64,000 bases of DNA from Alteromonas sp. ASW11-130 (GTDB lineage: Bacteria; Pseudomonadota; Gammaproteobacteria; Enterobacterales; Alteromonadaceae), in assembly GCF_026183735.1 (NCBI RefSeq), contig NZ_JAPFRE010000044.1:52675-116674 (forward strand), read 5' to 3'. The translations under genes were made by a program, and so were the position numbers. The stretch's first letter is position 1, and each line of letters opens with the position of its first letter. Positions 55,683 through 64,000 of the stretch are shown one piece after another. The notes under the pieces were generated by a model. That model made no database searches. It was not told the origin of the DNA and saw nothing but the letters and a program-made list of their open reading frames with translations.

Positions 55683-57320
55683 ATGCGAGATACCCATGAG
55701 GTATTTAACCAACCTACAGCTTTGGAAGATTATAATGCCTATACAGCTGACAACGTTTTGCAGTATTGGGTGAGTCAATATGGTGGTAGCTGGGGGGATG
55801 AACATTTGAGCTCTTTCGGGCAACAGATAGGCAATGAGCTTTTATCTGCGGGCTTTCTAGCAAATAAATATCTTCCTGAATTTCAATCCCATGATAGGTT
55901 TGGTCATCGAATAGATGAAATCACTTACCACCCTTCCTATCACCAGCTTATGCGACACGCCATTAGTCAAGGCCATTGTAGCTTGCCGTGGACCGATCCC
56001 CAAGCAGGAGCCCATGTCGTCCGTGGAGCGATGGCTTTTCTCCATACCCACGCAGATCCAGGCTCTGGTTGCCCCCTGACTATGACGTTTGCCAGTATAC
56101 CTGCCATTTCGGTTCAGCCGAACGTTGCTGAAAAGTGGTTGCCAAAAATTCTTTCCCGCCATTACGACGGTACTAATAAACCCTGGTCTGAGAAACAAGG
56201 CTTAACCATCGGTATGGCGATGACAGAGAAACAAGGCGGTTCGGATGTTCGCGCCAATACCACTAAAGCTACACCGCTAAACGAAGCTGGCAGCGGAGAA
56301 ATGTATAGTTTAGTCGGGCACAAATGGTTTTGCTCGGCGCCTATGTGCGATGCGTTCTTAGTACTGGCACAGGCTGAAAAAGGACTGTCGTGTTTTTTAG
56401 TTCCCCGCTGGCGCGAGGACGGCAGTAAGAATCCCATACATATCCAGCGCCTAAAAAATAAAGTAGGAAATCAATCGAACGCTAGCTCTGAAATTGAATT
56501 TCTTGATGCCCATGGCTGGATGTTAGGTGAAGAAGGTAAAGGAATAACCACTATCATTCAAATGGTCGCTCTAACGCGTTACGACTGTATGTTAGGCTCT
56601 AGTGCATTGATGGCACAGGCTACCAAGGAAGCCATTTGGCATACGCGGGAGCGGAAGGTGTTCGGTAAATATCTTCATCAGCAACCTTTGATGTTAAACG
56701 TATTAGCTGATTTAGCGCTTGAAGCTGAAGCTGCAACAGCTATCGCTTTTCGGATATCGCACGCATTAGATAACATTAATACCCCCAGAGAGGCCGCCTT
56801 AATTCGCAGCGCTACCGCAATCGGAAAATACTGGATCTGCAAACGCGCTATTCAACACACCTATGAGGCGATGGAGTGTATTGGCGGCGTAGGGTTTGTA
56901 AATGAAAATGTTACCGCCAGGCTTTACCGAGAAGCTCCCGTTAATGCTATTTGGGAAGGTTCAGGGAATGTTCAATGTCTCGACCTGTTGCGTGTAGTAA
57001 ACCGAGAACCAGAAGCATTCGACGCACTCATAAAAGAGTTAGAGCGTGGGCAGGGCCACTATGCATTATTCGATCAAAAGCTTATTAAACTCAAATCAGC
57101 TTTAACGGATACAGCTTCACTTGAGCTACAGGCGAGAAGACATATGGAATCCATTGCCCTATTGTGGCAAGCCGCTACGTTAATCTGTGATGGCGAACCT
57201 ATGATTGCCGAAGCATTTGTGAAGTCAAGGTTAGGTGGAGGTGGGTTCCATCAATACGGTACGCTAGGTGCTGATATTGATTTAGCTGGAATTGTAGAGC
57301 GATTTATGCCGAAAGTTTAA
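55683..57320 (+). CDS. Acyl-CoA dehydrogenase, AidB-like
   Basis: 545 residues. FAD-dependent acyl-CoA dehydrogenase fold with GMAMTEKQGGSDVRANTT, HKWFCSAPMCDAFLVLAQ, and the C-terminal EAMECIGGVGFVNENVTARLYREAPVNAIWEGSGNVQ. This arrangement is that of AidB, the alkylation-response protein that binds DNA and shows isovaleryl-CoA dehydrogenase activity. A single gene; the exact substrate is unknown. It is followed by a long leader before csp. Confidence 0.92.
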   Translation: MRDTHEVFNQPTALEDYNAYTADNVLQYWVSQYGGSWGDEHLSSFGQQIGNELLSAGFLANKYLPEFQSHDRFGHRIDEITYHPSYHQLMRHAISQGHCSLPWTDPQAGAHVVRGAMAFLHTHADPGSGCPLTMTFASIPAISVQPNVAEKWLPKILSRHYDGTNKPWSEKQGLTIGMAMTEKQGGSDVRANTTKATPLNEAGSGEMYSLVGHKWFCSAPMCDAFLVLAQAEKGLSCFLVPRWREDGSKNPIHIQRLKNKVGNQSNASSEIEFLDAHGWMLGEEGKGITTIIQMVALTRYDCMLGSSALMAQATKEAIWHTRERKVFGKYLHQQPLMLNVLADLALEAEAATAIAFRISHALDNINTPREAALIRSATAIGKYWICKRAIQHTYEAMECIGGVGFVNENVTARLYREAPVNAIWEGSGNVQCLDLLRVVNREPEAFDALIKELERGQGHYALFDQKLIKLKSALTDTASLELQARRHMESIALLWQAATLICDGEPMIAEAFVKSRLGGGGFHQYGTLGADIDLAGIVERFMPKV

Positions 57321-57806
57321 TTACGCATGAGATGCTTTACGAAATAAAATGTATCCACACAACGTATATTTTGAAATAGATAACCTTGCATTACTTGTTG
57401 CTCAAAATGAACTATTTCAAACGCGTAGTTAAAGGAAACAATCATGGCGATTGTTTCCTGGCTAGAAATATCACTTGAATGTTTACGCTAGGCTGGAAAA
57501 TTCATTGGCTTGGTAAATGTCTATCTTCAGGTTTTTGCTATTCTTCCTGGTAAAGTTCACTACAAATTGCTTCGCAAACAAAAAAAGTATCAAAATAACT
57601 AAATTTTCACTAGACAATGCAATTCATACATCATAAACTGCGCGGGCTTTAGATATTAAAGCACTTTCTACTACTGCTCTGTTTTGCTCTATTTTCCTTT
57701 TTTAAGTTGATTTATAGATTGGTACAAGCGTAATTAGCTAAGTTCTATCTATAAGCTCCATTGGTGATTTTCACCGTATTTTATAAAGTTAAAAAAGGTT
57801 ATTTAC
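57321..57806. other. Long leader region of the cold-shock gene
   Basis: 486 bp with no gene. csp genes commonly have a long 5' leader that folds as an RNA thermosensor; AT-rich sequence here is consistent, and AAAAAGG lies ten bases before the ATG. No cold-box sequence was identified. Confidence 0.5.
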
Positions 57807-58019
57807 ATGTCTAATTCAGTAAACGGTACAGTTAAGTGGTTCAACGAAGATAAAGGTTTTGGTTTTATCACTCCAGCAGACGGTAGCAAAGATGTTTTCG
57901 TTCACTTCCGTTCAATCGTATCTGATGGCTTCAAAACATTGAAAGAAGGCCAAGCAGTTAGCTTTGAAGTTGAACAAGGTCAAAAAGGCCCTCAAGCAGC
58001 GAACGTTGTTGTAAAATAA
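57807..58019 (+). CDS. Cold-shock domain protein (CspA family)
   Basis: 70 residues, an OB-fold RNA chaperone. RNP1 KGFGFI and RNP2 DVFVHF are both intact. The family melts RNA structure in the cold or in stationary phase. Monocistronic with a strong terminator at 58043. Confidence 0.97.
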   Translation: MSNSVNGTVKWFNEDKGFGFITPADGSKDVFVHFRSIVSDGFKTLKEGQAVSFEVEQGQKGPQAANVVVK

Positions 58020-58042
58020 GCGCTGTTAAAAACGCATTTATG

Positions 58043-58070
58043 AAAGCCAGAATTTAATTCTGGCTTTTTT
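58043..58070 (+). terminator. Terminator of the cold-shock gene
   Basis: AAAGCCAGAATT and AATTCTGGCTTT stem with a T-run. Confidence 0.93.
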
Positions 58071-58241
58071 GTATCTACAATTCGTAAATTGCTTCTAACT
58101 TTAGTCACACCAAGAGAAAAAAACACTTCCGCCCTTTCCCTTTTTTTATATATTAATATGAACAATCTTCAGATTAGTTGTGTAAACAGCGGCTGCCGTA
58201 GTGCAGATAAAAGAACGTAAATTAATTCAAAAAAAGTTATT

Positions 58242-58260
58242 GAAAATAATTCTTATTTGC
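58242..58260 (+). promoter_or_regulatory. Fur-box-like site over a promoter
   Basis: GAAAATAATTCTTATTTGC agrees with the Fur consensus at 12 of 19 positions. TTGAAA (58240-58245) could be a -35 box, with TAAGGT (58263-58268) as a weak -10 box 17 bases on, so Fur binding would block the promoter. Confidence 0.5.
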
Positions 58261-58271
58261 AATAAGGTGTT

Positions 58272-58350
58272 TATGCCTGTTCGATGTTAGGTATTTACGG
58301 TCTTGGCTTAACATCGTATGAGAGCAAGCATATGCTTGTTCTCTTTTTTT
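58272..58350 (+). ncRNA. Candidate Fur-controlled small RNA
   Basis: A unit of about 80 nt between csp and the SLT gene with no reading frame of its own. It contains a hairpin CGATGTTA (58282-58289) / TAACATCG (58309-58316) with a loop of about 19 bases and then a strong rho-independent terminator (58320-58350, T7). With the Fur-like box just upstream it has the layout of RyhB/PrrF-type iron-sparing sRNAs, although I see no RyhB core sequence. The 5' end is a guess. Confidence 0.5.
58320..58350 (+). terminator. Strong terminator of the candidate sRNA
   Basis: GAGAGCAAGCAT/ATGCTTGTTCTC stem (one G-U pair) followed by seven T residues. It points along the plus strand, while the neighbouring gene is on the minus strand, so it belongs to a plus-strand transcript. 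Confidence 0.85.
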
Positions 58351-58353
58351 AAC

Positions 58354-58998
58354 TTAACCGAAAAACAGTTTCCATAACCAACTGTCATCTAAATCGTCTT
58401 CACAGGTCTTCAATTGTGTAGCATAACGTAGAGAGCGGGCTTTAACCTTTCCGGCCACTTTTTTAAGCCAGGGTTTTCTGTTGTAGGATTTTCGACGATA
58501 TCCCCCCCACCCTTCGTGGTAATTTAAGTATTGCGAATATGCATCCCATTTAGACACGCCATTTACTTTATTCGACTTGTAAATAAACCAGCCCATAAAA
58601 TCGATAGCATCTTCAAATTCATCACGGTCGGCCCAACTATTGCCAGTTTCCCGAACGTAATCACTCCAAGTCGGGGTTTTTGCCTGGGAATAACCATAAG
58701 CAGAGCTGACTCTTCCCCATGGTATTAGGCCAAAGAAAATATAGTCTCGTGGAGGCAGGGCATCATGACGGAAAGAGCTTTCCTGATACATCATCGCCAT
58801 AGGCACGTGTATTGGCACGCCCCATTTATCACGAACATCCGCTGCAGCATCATACCAGTCATCTTTTTCATAAAAGATTTCACAAATATTACTGCTGTTT
58901 TTTGGTGGCGCTGTGGCACATCCAGTTAACGCAACTGGTATGACCATCACAAAAAATAACGATTTTTTGCAAACTTCTTTGAACTTTTTAAACATCAC
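58354..58998 (-). CDS. SLT-domain lytic transglycosylase-like lipoprotein
   Basis: 214 residues. A lipoprotein signal ending LTGC (cysteine 27). The soluble-lytic-transglycosylase fold has the catalytic glutamate in MMYQESSF, then SSAYGYSQAKTPTW and YLNYHEGWGG, as in Vibrio and Alteromonas SLT lipoproteins. It should cut peptidoglycan without water, releasing anhydro-muropeptides. It faces away from the sRNA unit. It is downstream of gshA on the same strand. Confidence 0.9.
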   Translation of the reverse strand: MMFKKFKEVCKKSLFFVMVIPVALTGCATAPPKNSSNICEIFYEKDDWYDAAADVRDKWGVPIHVPMAMMYQESSFRHDALPPRDYIFFGLIPWGRVSSAYGYSQAKTPTWSDYVRETGNSWADRDEFEDAIDFMGWFIYKSNKVNGVSKWDAYSQYLNYHEGWGGYRRKSYNRKPWLKKVAGKVKARSLRYATQLKTCEDDLDDSWLWKLFFG

Positions 58999-59052
58999 GT
59001 GTCCAAATAAGTGTTCTAGTAAATGTGTGTGTTTCCCTGGAACCTTTTATAT

Positions 59053-59079
59053 GCCTGACCCCCGTCAGGCATTTTTTTT
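59053..59079 (+). terminator. Plus-strand terminator overlapping the gshA stop
   Basis: GCCTGAC (59053-59059) and GTCAGGC (59064-59070) stem, then A and eight T residues on the plus strand. The gshA stop codon (minus strand, 59065-59067) lies inside the stem. Weak T-run on the minus side. Confidence 0.75.
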
Positions 59080-60663
59080 GGCTGGCGGCTCACTGAAGTA
59101 ATCACTAATAAAGGTGTCGAAGCTTTTTGTGTCATTCCCTTCGACCTCGGTTTGAGCTTGCAACGAGTCTGATGCCATTTTATGAAATACAGTTTCGTCG
59201 TCATATTTATACGAACAATCTCTAATTTTTGTGGAGTATTGTTCGGCTAGGTTCAATCCAAGTTCACCATTGTCTCTATTCTCAGCAAGCAGCTGGGCCA
59301 TCATTTTACCTGATAATGTCATCCCAGGATCGATTATTTTGTCTCTTTCTAACTGAACGGAAGCTGAATAGTCGCTGCTTCCATAAGCACTATCTAACAA
59401 TTCGGCTGTTTTCGCAAAATGCTCGAACAGCTCTATCGCCCAGTTCTGTAGAGTTATTTTTCCACCAGGACGAACTAACTCTATGCCAGGTTTGCGGCCA
59501 TAAAGCACAGCAGTCTCGATATTGTCATTGGTTAGCTGAAGTTCCTCAGGCATTAATTTTTCACTGGGGATCAATAAGCACGTCAGTAAAAACACATCGA
59601 GAAAGTCAATTTGCGACTGAGATATTCCAACTTCGCTGAATGGGTTTACATCCAGCGCTCTGACTTCGATGTAGCTTACACCTCTACGAGCCAGCGCATC
59701 TGAGGGTTTTTCCATACTGCGCGTAGGTTGCTTAGGTCTTATCGGAGAATACAACTCGTTTTCAATTTGTAGCACGTTGTGACTAAGTTGCTGCCAGTTA
59801 CCTCCCTCGCCCGCCGAGAATTGTTTAAACCGGCTAGATTCTGTGTACATTGCATTGCGTAACAATTTTACGTAATTATCAAGATGGTTATAACAAATCT
59901 GTAGTGAAGACTGTTCTGCATTGGTATAGCCCAGATCACTCATTCTAAGCGACGTAGCATAGGGTAAATATACCGTGCCTTTGCCAATTTTTTCAAAAGG
60001 TAAGTTTGGCGATTTTCCATTTAAAAACGAGCTACATAGCGCTGGGGAAGCGCCGAACAGGTAAGGTATAAGCCAACAAAAGCGTCGATAATTCCGGATC
60101 ATGGCAAAATAATCGGCTGACACCTGATCAGTGGAATATGTTTGACCATGTAAAAGTGCCCATTGCTTCCAAAAGTGTTCTGGTAAAGAAAAGTTAAAAT
60201 GCACACCTGATATCGCTTGCATCATACTACCGTAGCGATTTTTGAGCCCAAGTCGATATACCCGCTTCATCTTGCCTACATTCGAATCGCCATACCAGGC
60301 TAACGGGATTTCGTTTTGGTCCTCAACGAAGCAGGGCATGCTCAATGGCCATAACCTCTCACTACCCATGCTATCAAGGGTAAACTTATGTAAATCTTGT
60401 AGTTGGCCAATCGTTTTTCCACGCTCGCTTTCTGGAGGGGTAATAAACTCTAACAATGACTCTGAAAAATCTGTGGTTATTCGTTCATGCGTTAGGGCTG
60501 AACCTAGCCTCGCGGGATGGGGTGTAGTGGCTAATCTCCCGTTAGGATTAATTCGTAGGGTTTCTCTTTCCACACCACGTAGAATCCCGCGTAAACTTTG
60601 TAAAAAGTCACCTTTTGCCACTGCGCTGACGCGCGCATCGAAAGATATAGATGTAGAGGTCAA
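59065..60663 (-). CDS. gshA: Glutamate-cysteine ligase
   Basis: 532 residues. It makes gamma-glutamylcysteine, the first and rate-limiting step of glutathione synthesis. It matches the E. coli-type GshA fold: GVERETLRINPNGRLATTPHP, the ITTDFSESLLEFITPP block, GVHFNFSLPEHFW and EVRALDVNPFSEVGIS. Glutathione made here is used by GloA and GrxD elsewhere in the window. Confidence 0.97.
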   Translation of the reverse strand: MTSTSISFDARVSAVAKGDFLQSLRGILRGVERETLRINPNGRLATTPHPARLGSALTHERITTDFSESLLEFITPPESERGKTIGQLQDLHKFTLDSMGSERLWPLSMPCFVEDQNEIPLAWYGDSNVGKMKRVYRLGLKNRYGSMMQAISGVHFNFSLPEHFWKQWALLHGQTYSTDQVSADYFAMIRNYRRFCWLIPYLFGASPALCSSFLNGKSPNLPFEKIGKGTVYLPYATSLRMSDLGYTNAEQSSLQICYNHLDNYVKLLRNAMYTESSRFKQFSAGEGGNWQQLSHNVLQIENELYSPIRPKQPTRSMEKPSDALARRGVSYIEVRALDVNPFSEVGISQSQIDFLDVFLLTCLLIPSEKLMPEELQLTNDNIETAVLYGRKPGIELVRPGGKITLQNWAIELFEHFAKTAELLDSAYGSSDYSASVQLERDKIIDPGMTLSGKMMAQLLAENRDNGELGLNLAEQYSTKIRDCSYKYDDETVFHKMASDSLQAQTEVEGNDTKSFDTFISDYFSEPPAKKNA

Positions 60664-60863
60664 TTCAAATTCCCATGGTTGCAGATGTTTGAAAAGTCAG
60701 TCGTCAGTGAATCAGCTATGCAAGTTGCATAAGATAATGTACCGTGTTCTGAAGATCTGCCTGTCAATTATTTGATATCAATAAGGTGCTTTACCAACGA
60801 TTTCAAGGCGTAAAGCGACTATCAATAAGAATATCAGCCGCTTCACTGCAAATATACCGTTAA

Positions 60864-63692
60864 TTAGTGTTTAAGTGGTAATCGCTGTACCGGATAAGGA
60901 AGTGCGTTCAGTTGCTCCTCCAATATCTCGATATCCCCTACTACAATAATTTGCATATCGTCTAATTGAAGGTGCTGTTGGGCCAGGTTATTAAGCTCCT
61001 CTTTTGAAATATTTTTGATAATTTCAATTTGTTGAGCGGGGTAGTCATCATCCAGTCCAAATGCTTGTAACTGTCTTACAAAACGTACTTTGCTAATCGG
61101 CGTTTCGTATTTTAACGCATCGCTTAATGTAAATGCATTTCGCATGAAGGCAATTTCCTCATCGCTCATTCCTTGTCGATGGTAGGCATCAAGTTCAGTT
61201 ACAATTTCATTAATTGCATCAGCAGTATTTGCGGCGGTAACGTCCGAACTAATCTCAAACCAACCTAATGATTTGCCGCCCCGGAAAACACTTCTCGCGC
61301 CATAGGTATAGCCTTTATCTTCTCTAAGATTAAGATTAATGCGACTATTAAACGCCCCGCCTAACGGGAAGTTCATCAATTTCGCTTTGAAAAACTCACC
61401 CGTAGCGTCGAAAGCTGGCCCCTTTTTGGCAAAAACAATGACCGACTGCACTGCCCCTGGATTATTGATCACGAACAAATTGGTATTTTTATACTCAGGA
61501 AAGTCTGAGAATGGGGGTATAGAGTAATCATCACCTTGCCACTTATTGAGAAATGCTAATTGTTTCATTAACGCCGATTGCGACAAGTTAGTAACGGCAA
61601 TGGCTTCAGCCTTAGCCGGAGACCAATATTGACTGTGAAAGGCTTTCACATCTTCTAAGGTCAGGTTTGCGATAGTTCCAATTGTTCCTTCGTCCGGCAA
61701 ACTTACGCGATTATTTTTCCCATATAATACCTGGTCCCGGCCTCTGTTCGCCAAGTACCCAGGTGTTTTTAGCTGTTGTTGTTTACTTTGCAACAACTGC
61801 TCTTTTAAACGGATAAAATCAGCTTCAAGGAATAAAGGGTTGAAAAGCTTTTCTTCAAGTAATTGCAAAGTAGCTGGCAGATGTTTGGTTAACGCTGAAA
61901 CTTGTACCTGTATATAGCGACCGCCTGCCGAGAATTGAATATTACTACCGAGTTTGGCCAGTTGATTTGCCATTTGTTCATTCGAATAGTTTTTTGTTGT
62001 TTCATTCATCATCATGGCAGTCATATTTGCCAAACCCGCTTTGTCCAAGGGGTCCAATAGCATCCCCCCCTCAAGCGACAGACTGAACGTAGTAGTAGGC
62101 GCTTCACTGCTTTTAACGCCTAGAATTTCTATGCCATTATTCAATGTTGCTTTCCAGTATTCAGGTACTTTTACCGTAGGTAACTCTCCTGCCGCTGGCA
62201 TAACAGAACGATCAAAGTTGTCGGTGATTTCCAACGGAGCAACATCCTCTTGTGGGGATGGGGGTGCAATCTTGCGTTCAGGCATTTGATAATTTTGGTC
62301 AGCTACAGCCAATTGCGTCTGCTCCTTGGGCACAACGCTTAGCACTACGGCATTTTGGCCTTTTATATACTGGCTATAAACTCGCATAACATCTTCGGCA
62401 GTAACATTGCTATAGCGCTCGATATCTTCAGCAACTAAGTCGGGTTCTCCTTCAAACGTTTCATTAGCGGCAAGAGTTGACACTTTCCCGGCCACACTCT
62501 GCAACCCATATACTGTCGCCATCTCAATTGACGCCTTCGTTCGTTGTAAATCATCTGCTGTTACGCCACGCTGCTCGAACTCAGCTAATGTTCGTTTGAT
62601 TACTTCGTTTAGCTTTTTCAAATTCGCACCACTAGCTGGATTGGCTAAGGCTAATAACTGAAATTCGCAAGCTAGTTCGCGACAAGGATGAGATACACCT
62701 GCCTGAACTGCCATTCCGGCCTTTACCAAATTCTTATAGAATAATGACGTTTTCCCTGCACCGAGAATATCCGACAAGACGTCGAGCGGAGCTTCATCGG
62801 GGTGGCGTGCGTACACGGTGGGATAAGTGATCTGTAATAACGGTAAATGTACTTTATCTTCTAAAGTGATATACCGGGTCTCATCTAATGTTACTGGTGC
62901 AGGTGCTGGCTCGCTTACCTCGGGACCTCGGGGGATAGGAGAGAAATATTTATCTATTAACTGCTTAACCTTAACTTTATCAAAGTCGCCGCCAATGGTA
63001 ATAACTGCATTATTGGGCCCATACCAGCGCTTAAAAAATGCTTTTAAATCATTTACGTCTACACGATCCAGATCTTCAACGTAACCTATAGTGGACCACG
63101 AGTAAGGATGGCCAGGCGGATACAAAGCTTCGGAAGTGCGTTCGTGTCTTAGACCATAGGGTTGATTATCAACTCGTTGAGAACGTTCATTTTTAACGGT
63201 CTCTCTTTGCAATTCGAATTTTTTCTGGTCAACTGCTTCCAGTAAAAAGCCCATGCGATCAGCTTCCAGCCAAAGTACTTTTTCTAACTGATTGGCAGGT
63301 ACCGTTTGGTAATAATTAGTGCGATCAGTATTGGTACTACCATTCATATCACCACCAGCTTCAGTGATAATTCTAAAATGCTGTTCGTCGGCAACATGCT
63401 TCGACCCCTGAAACATCATATGCTCAAAAAAGTGTGCAAAACCTGATTTTCCAACTTCCTCCCTTGCTGAACCGACATGGTAGGTGACATCAACATGAAC
63501 CAAAGGATCAGACTTATCTTCGTGCAATATTACGGTTAAGCCATTATCCAGTGTGTACTTTTCGTAAGGTATTGACACCTGCTCTTGATTAGGTTCATGA
63601 GCCACCTTATCAACTGCGTATTGTTGGCAAGCCACTAGTCCAATCATAGCTCCTAGTAGCAATATATTTTTGAAGGTCAGTTTTACTGACAT
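60864..63692 (-). CDS. M16-family zinc metallopeptidase, lipoprotein
   Basis: 942 residues. Lipobox LVAC puts lipid on C22. Two M16 halves follow: the first has the inverted zinc motif HFFEH (H87, E90, H91) with the later ligand Glu in ETVKNERSQRVDN, the second (about 500-935) lacks the motif. This is the pitrilysin/PqqL-type clamshell. It degrades peptides in the periplasm or at the outer membrane. The start is supported by the lipoprotein signal. Confidence 0.94.
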   Translation of the reverse strand: MSVKLTFKNILLLGAMIGLVACQQYAVDKVAHEPNQEQVSIPYEKYTLDNGLTVILHEDKSDPLVHVDVTYHVGSAREEVGKSGFAHFFEHMMFQGSKHVADEQHFRIITEAGGDMNGSTNTDRTNYYQTVPANQLEKVLWLEADRMGFLLEAVDQKKFELQRETVKNERSQRVDNQPYGLRHERTSEALYPPGHPYSWSTIGYVEDLDRVDVNDLKAFFKRWYGPNNAVITIGGDFDKVKVKQLIDKYFSPIPRGPEVSEPAPAPVTLDETRYITLEDKVHLPLLQITYPTVYARHPDEAPLDVLSDILGAGKTSLFYKNLVKAGMAVQAGVSHPCRELACEFQLLALANPASGANLKKLNEVIKRTLAEFEQRGVTADDLQRTKASIEMATVYGLQSVAGKVSTLAANETFEGEPDLVAEDIERYSNVTAEDVMRVYSQYIKGQNAVVLSVVPKEQTQLAVADQNYQMPERKIAPPSPQEDVAPLEITDNFDRSVMPAAGELPTVKVPEYWKATLNNGIEILGVKSSEAPTTTFSLSLEGGMLLDPLDKAGLANMTAMMMNETTKNYSNEQMANQLAKLGSNIQFSAGGRYIQVQVSALTKHLPATLQLLEEKLFNPLFLEADFIRLKEQLLQSKQQQLKTPGYLANRGRDQVLYGKNNRVSLPDEGTIGTIANLTLEDVKAFHSQYWSPAKAEAIAVTNLSQSALMKQLAFLNKWQGDDYSIPPFSDFPEYKNTNLFVINNPGAVQSVIVFAKKGPAFDATGEFFKAKLMNFPLGGAFNSRINLNLREDKGYTYGARSVFRGGKSLGWFEISSDVTAANTADAINEIVTELDAYHRQGMSDEEIAFMRNAFTLSDALKYETPISKVRFVRQLQAFGLDDDYPAQQIEIIKNISKEELNNLAQQHLQLDDMQIIVVGDIEILEEQLNALPYPVQRLPLKH

Positions 63693-63889
63693 TGTCTATC
63701 CTTATTTAATTATGCGTTGCACTTAACTGAAATTATGTTTCGCTATGCCGAGTATATATCAGATTATAAGCATGATGCGCTGAACCAAAAGTCAGGTTAA
63801 CAAAAATAAGCACCAGAAGCATAGAATGCTTTGTATCAATTTATTTTTGGTTGTCTTACACTTATTGAGTAATTTAGAGAGGAAAAAAT

Positions 63890-64000
63890 ATGAGTAATAC
63901 GCAAACTGTTATTGACCTGGAATTTGGAATTGCACAATTAAGTGGCAATAAAAGTTTGCTATTCACCCTCCTGAAAAAGTTCGCTGATGAATACGCTGAG
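63890..64000 (+). CDS. HPt (histidine phosphotransfer) protein, partial
   Basis: The first 37 codons (MSNTQTVIDLEFGIAQLSGN...) are cut by the window end. IDLEFGIAQLSGNKSLLFTLLKKFADEY is the first helix region of an HPt domain; the phospho-histidine lies beyond the window. AGAGAGGA precedes the ATG. It could serve hybrid kinases such as the one at 7183; that is only an inference. Confidence 0.7.
   Translation, partial: MSNTQTVIDLEFGIAQLSGNKSLLFTLLKKFADEYAE

Overview
The window looks like the chromosome of a marine gammaproteobacterium of the Alteromonadales (Alteromonas/Aestuariibacter-like). The basis is protein-level resemblance of the core genes (rnfABCDGE-nth, motY, rnt, grxD, sodB, prkA-yeaH-spoVR, aroC-prmB-smrB, gshA), a moderately AT-rich base composition, large TonB-dependent receptors and PEP-CTERM proteins. 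The genus cannot be fixed from sequence reading alone.

Layout. 1-182: two tandem tRNA-Asn genes. 423-6899: the Rnf electron-transport operon ending in nth (endonuclease III). 6900-26200: an accessory block. It holds a GC-rich hybrid histidine kinase, a secreted FG-GAP propeller, a small membrane protein, a PEP-CTERM-like protein, secreted or periplasmic hydrolases (two alpha/beta hydrolases, a trypsin-like protease, two amidohydrolases), a GFA-family protein and an acyltransferase. It also holds four copies of a structured ~200-bp repeat, attC-like sites, tandem microrepeats and pseudogene debris. 26228-34063: gloA, a quinone oxidoreductase/LysR pair, a GDPD, motY/rnt, a 2-Cys peroxiredoxin and a canonical PEP-CTERM gene. 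34984-42658: an iron-themed block with bfd behind a Fur-box-like site, two paralogous TonB-dependent receptors and a FecI/FecR-type sigma/anti-sigma pair. 42988-44285: a complete IS3-family element. 44351-50661: grxD, sodB and the prkA-yeaH-spoVR stress operon. 50675-64000: prmB-aroC-MFS-propeller operon, smrB, an AidB-like dehydrogenase, a cold-shock gene, a candidate Fur-controlled small RNA, an SLT lipoprotein, gshA, an M16 protease and the start of an HPt gene.

In E. coli the rsx(rnf)-nth and gloA-rnt-grxD-sodB groups lie near each other. Here that backbone is interrupted between nth and gloA by about 19 kb of accessory DNA. Two further nth-derived sequences lie inside this DNA: a near-identical 57-bp fragment fused to a repeat copy at 13006, and a heavily decayed 3' remnant at 22019-22242. 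This suggests that the DNA behind nth is an insertion and rearrangement hotspot.

The most notable candidates for new biology are the structured repeat family flanking a foreign kinase, the repeated rearrangement of nth, lone attC-like sites with no integrase in the window, a sigma-54-type promoter ahead of the PEP-CTERM gene, and a Fur-box plus hairpin plus terminator unit at 58242-58350 that looks like an iron-responsive sRNA. No complete undescribed defence or biosynthetic system was found. All homology statements are from reading the sequence; no database search was run.
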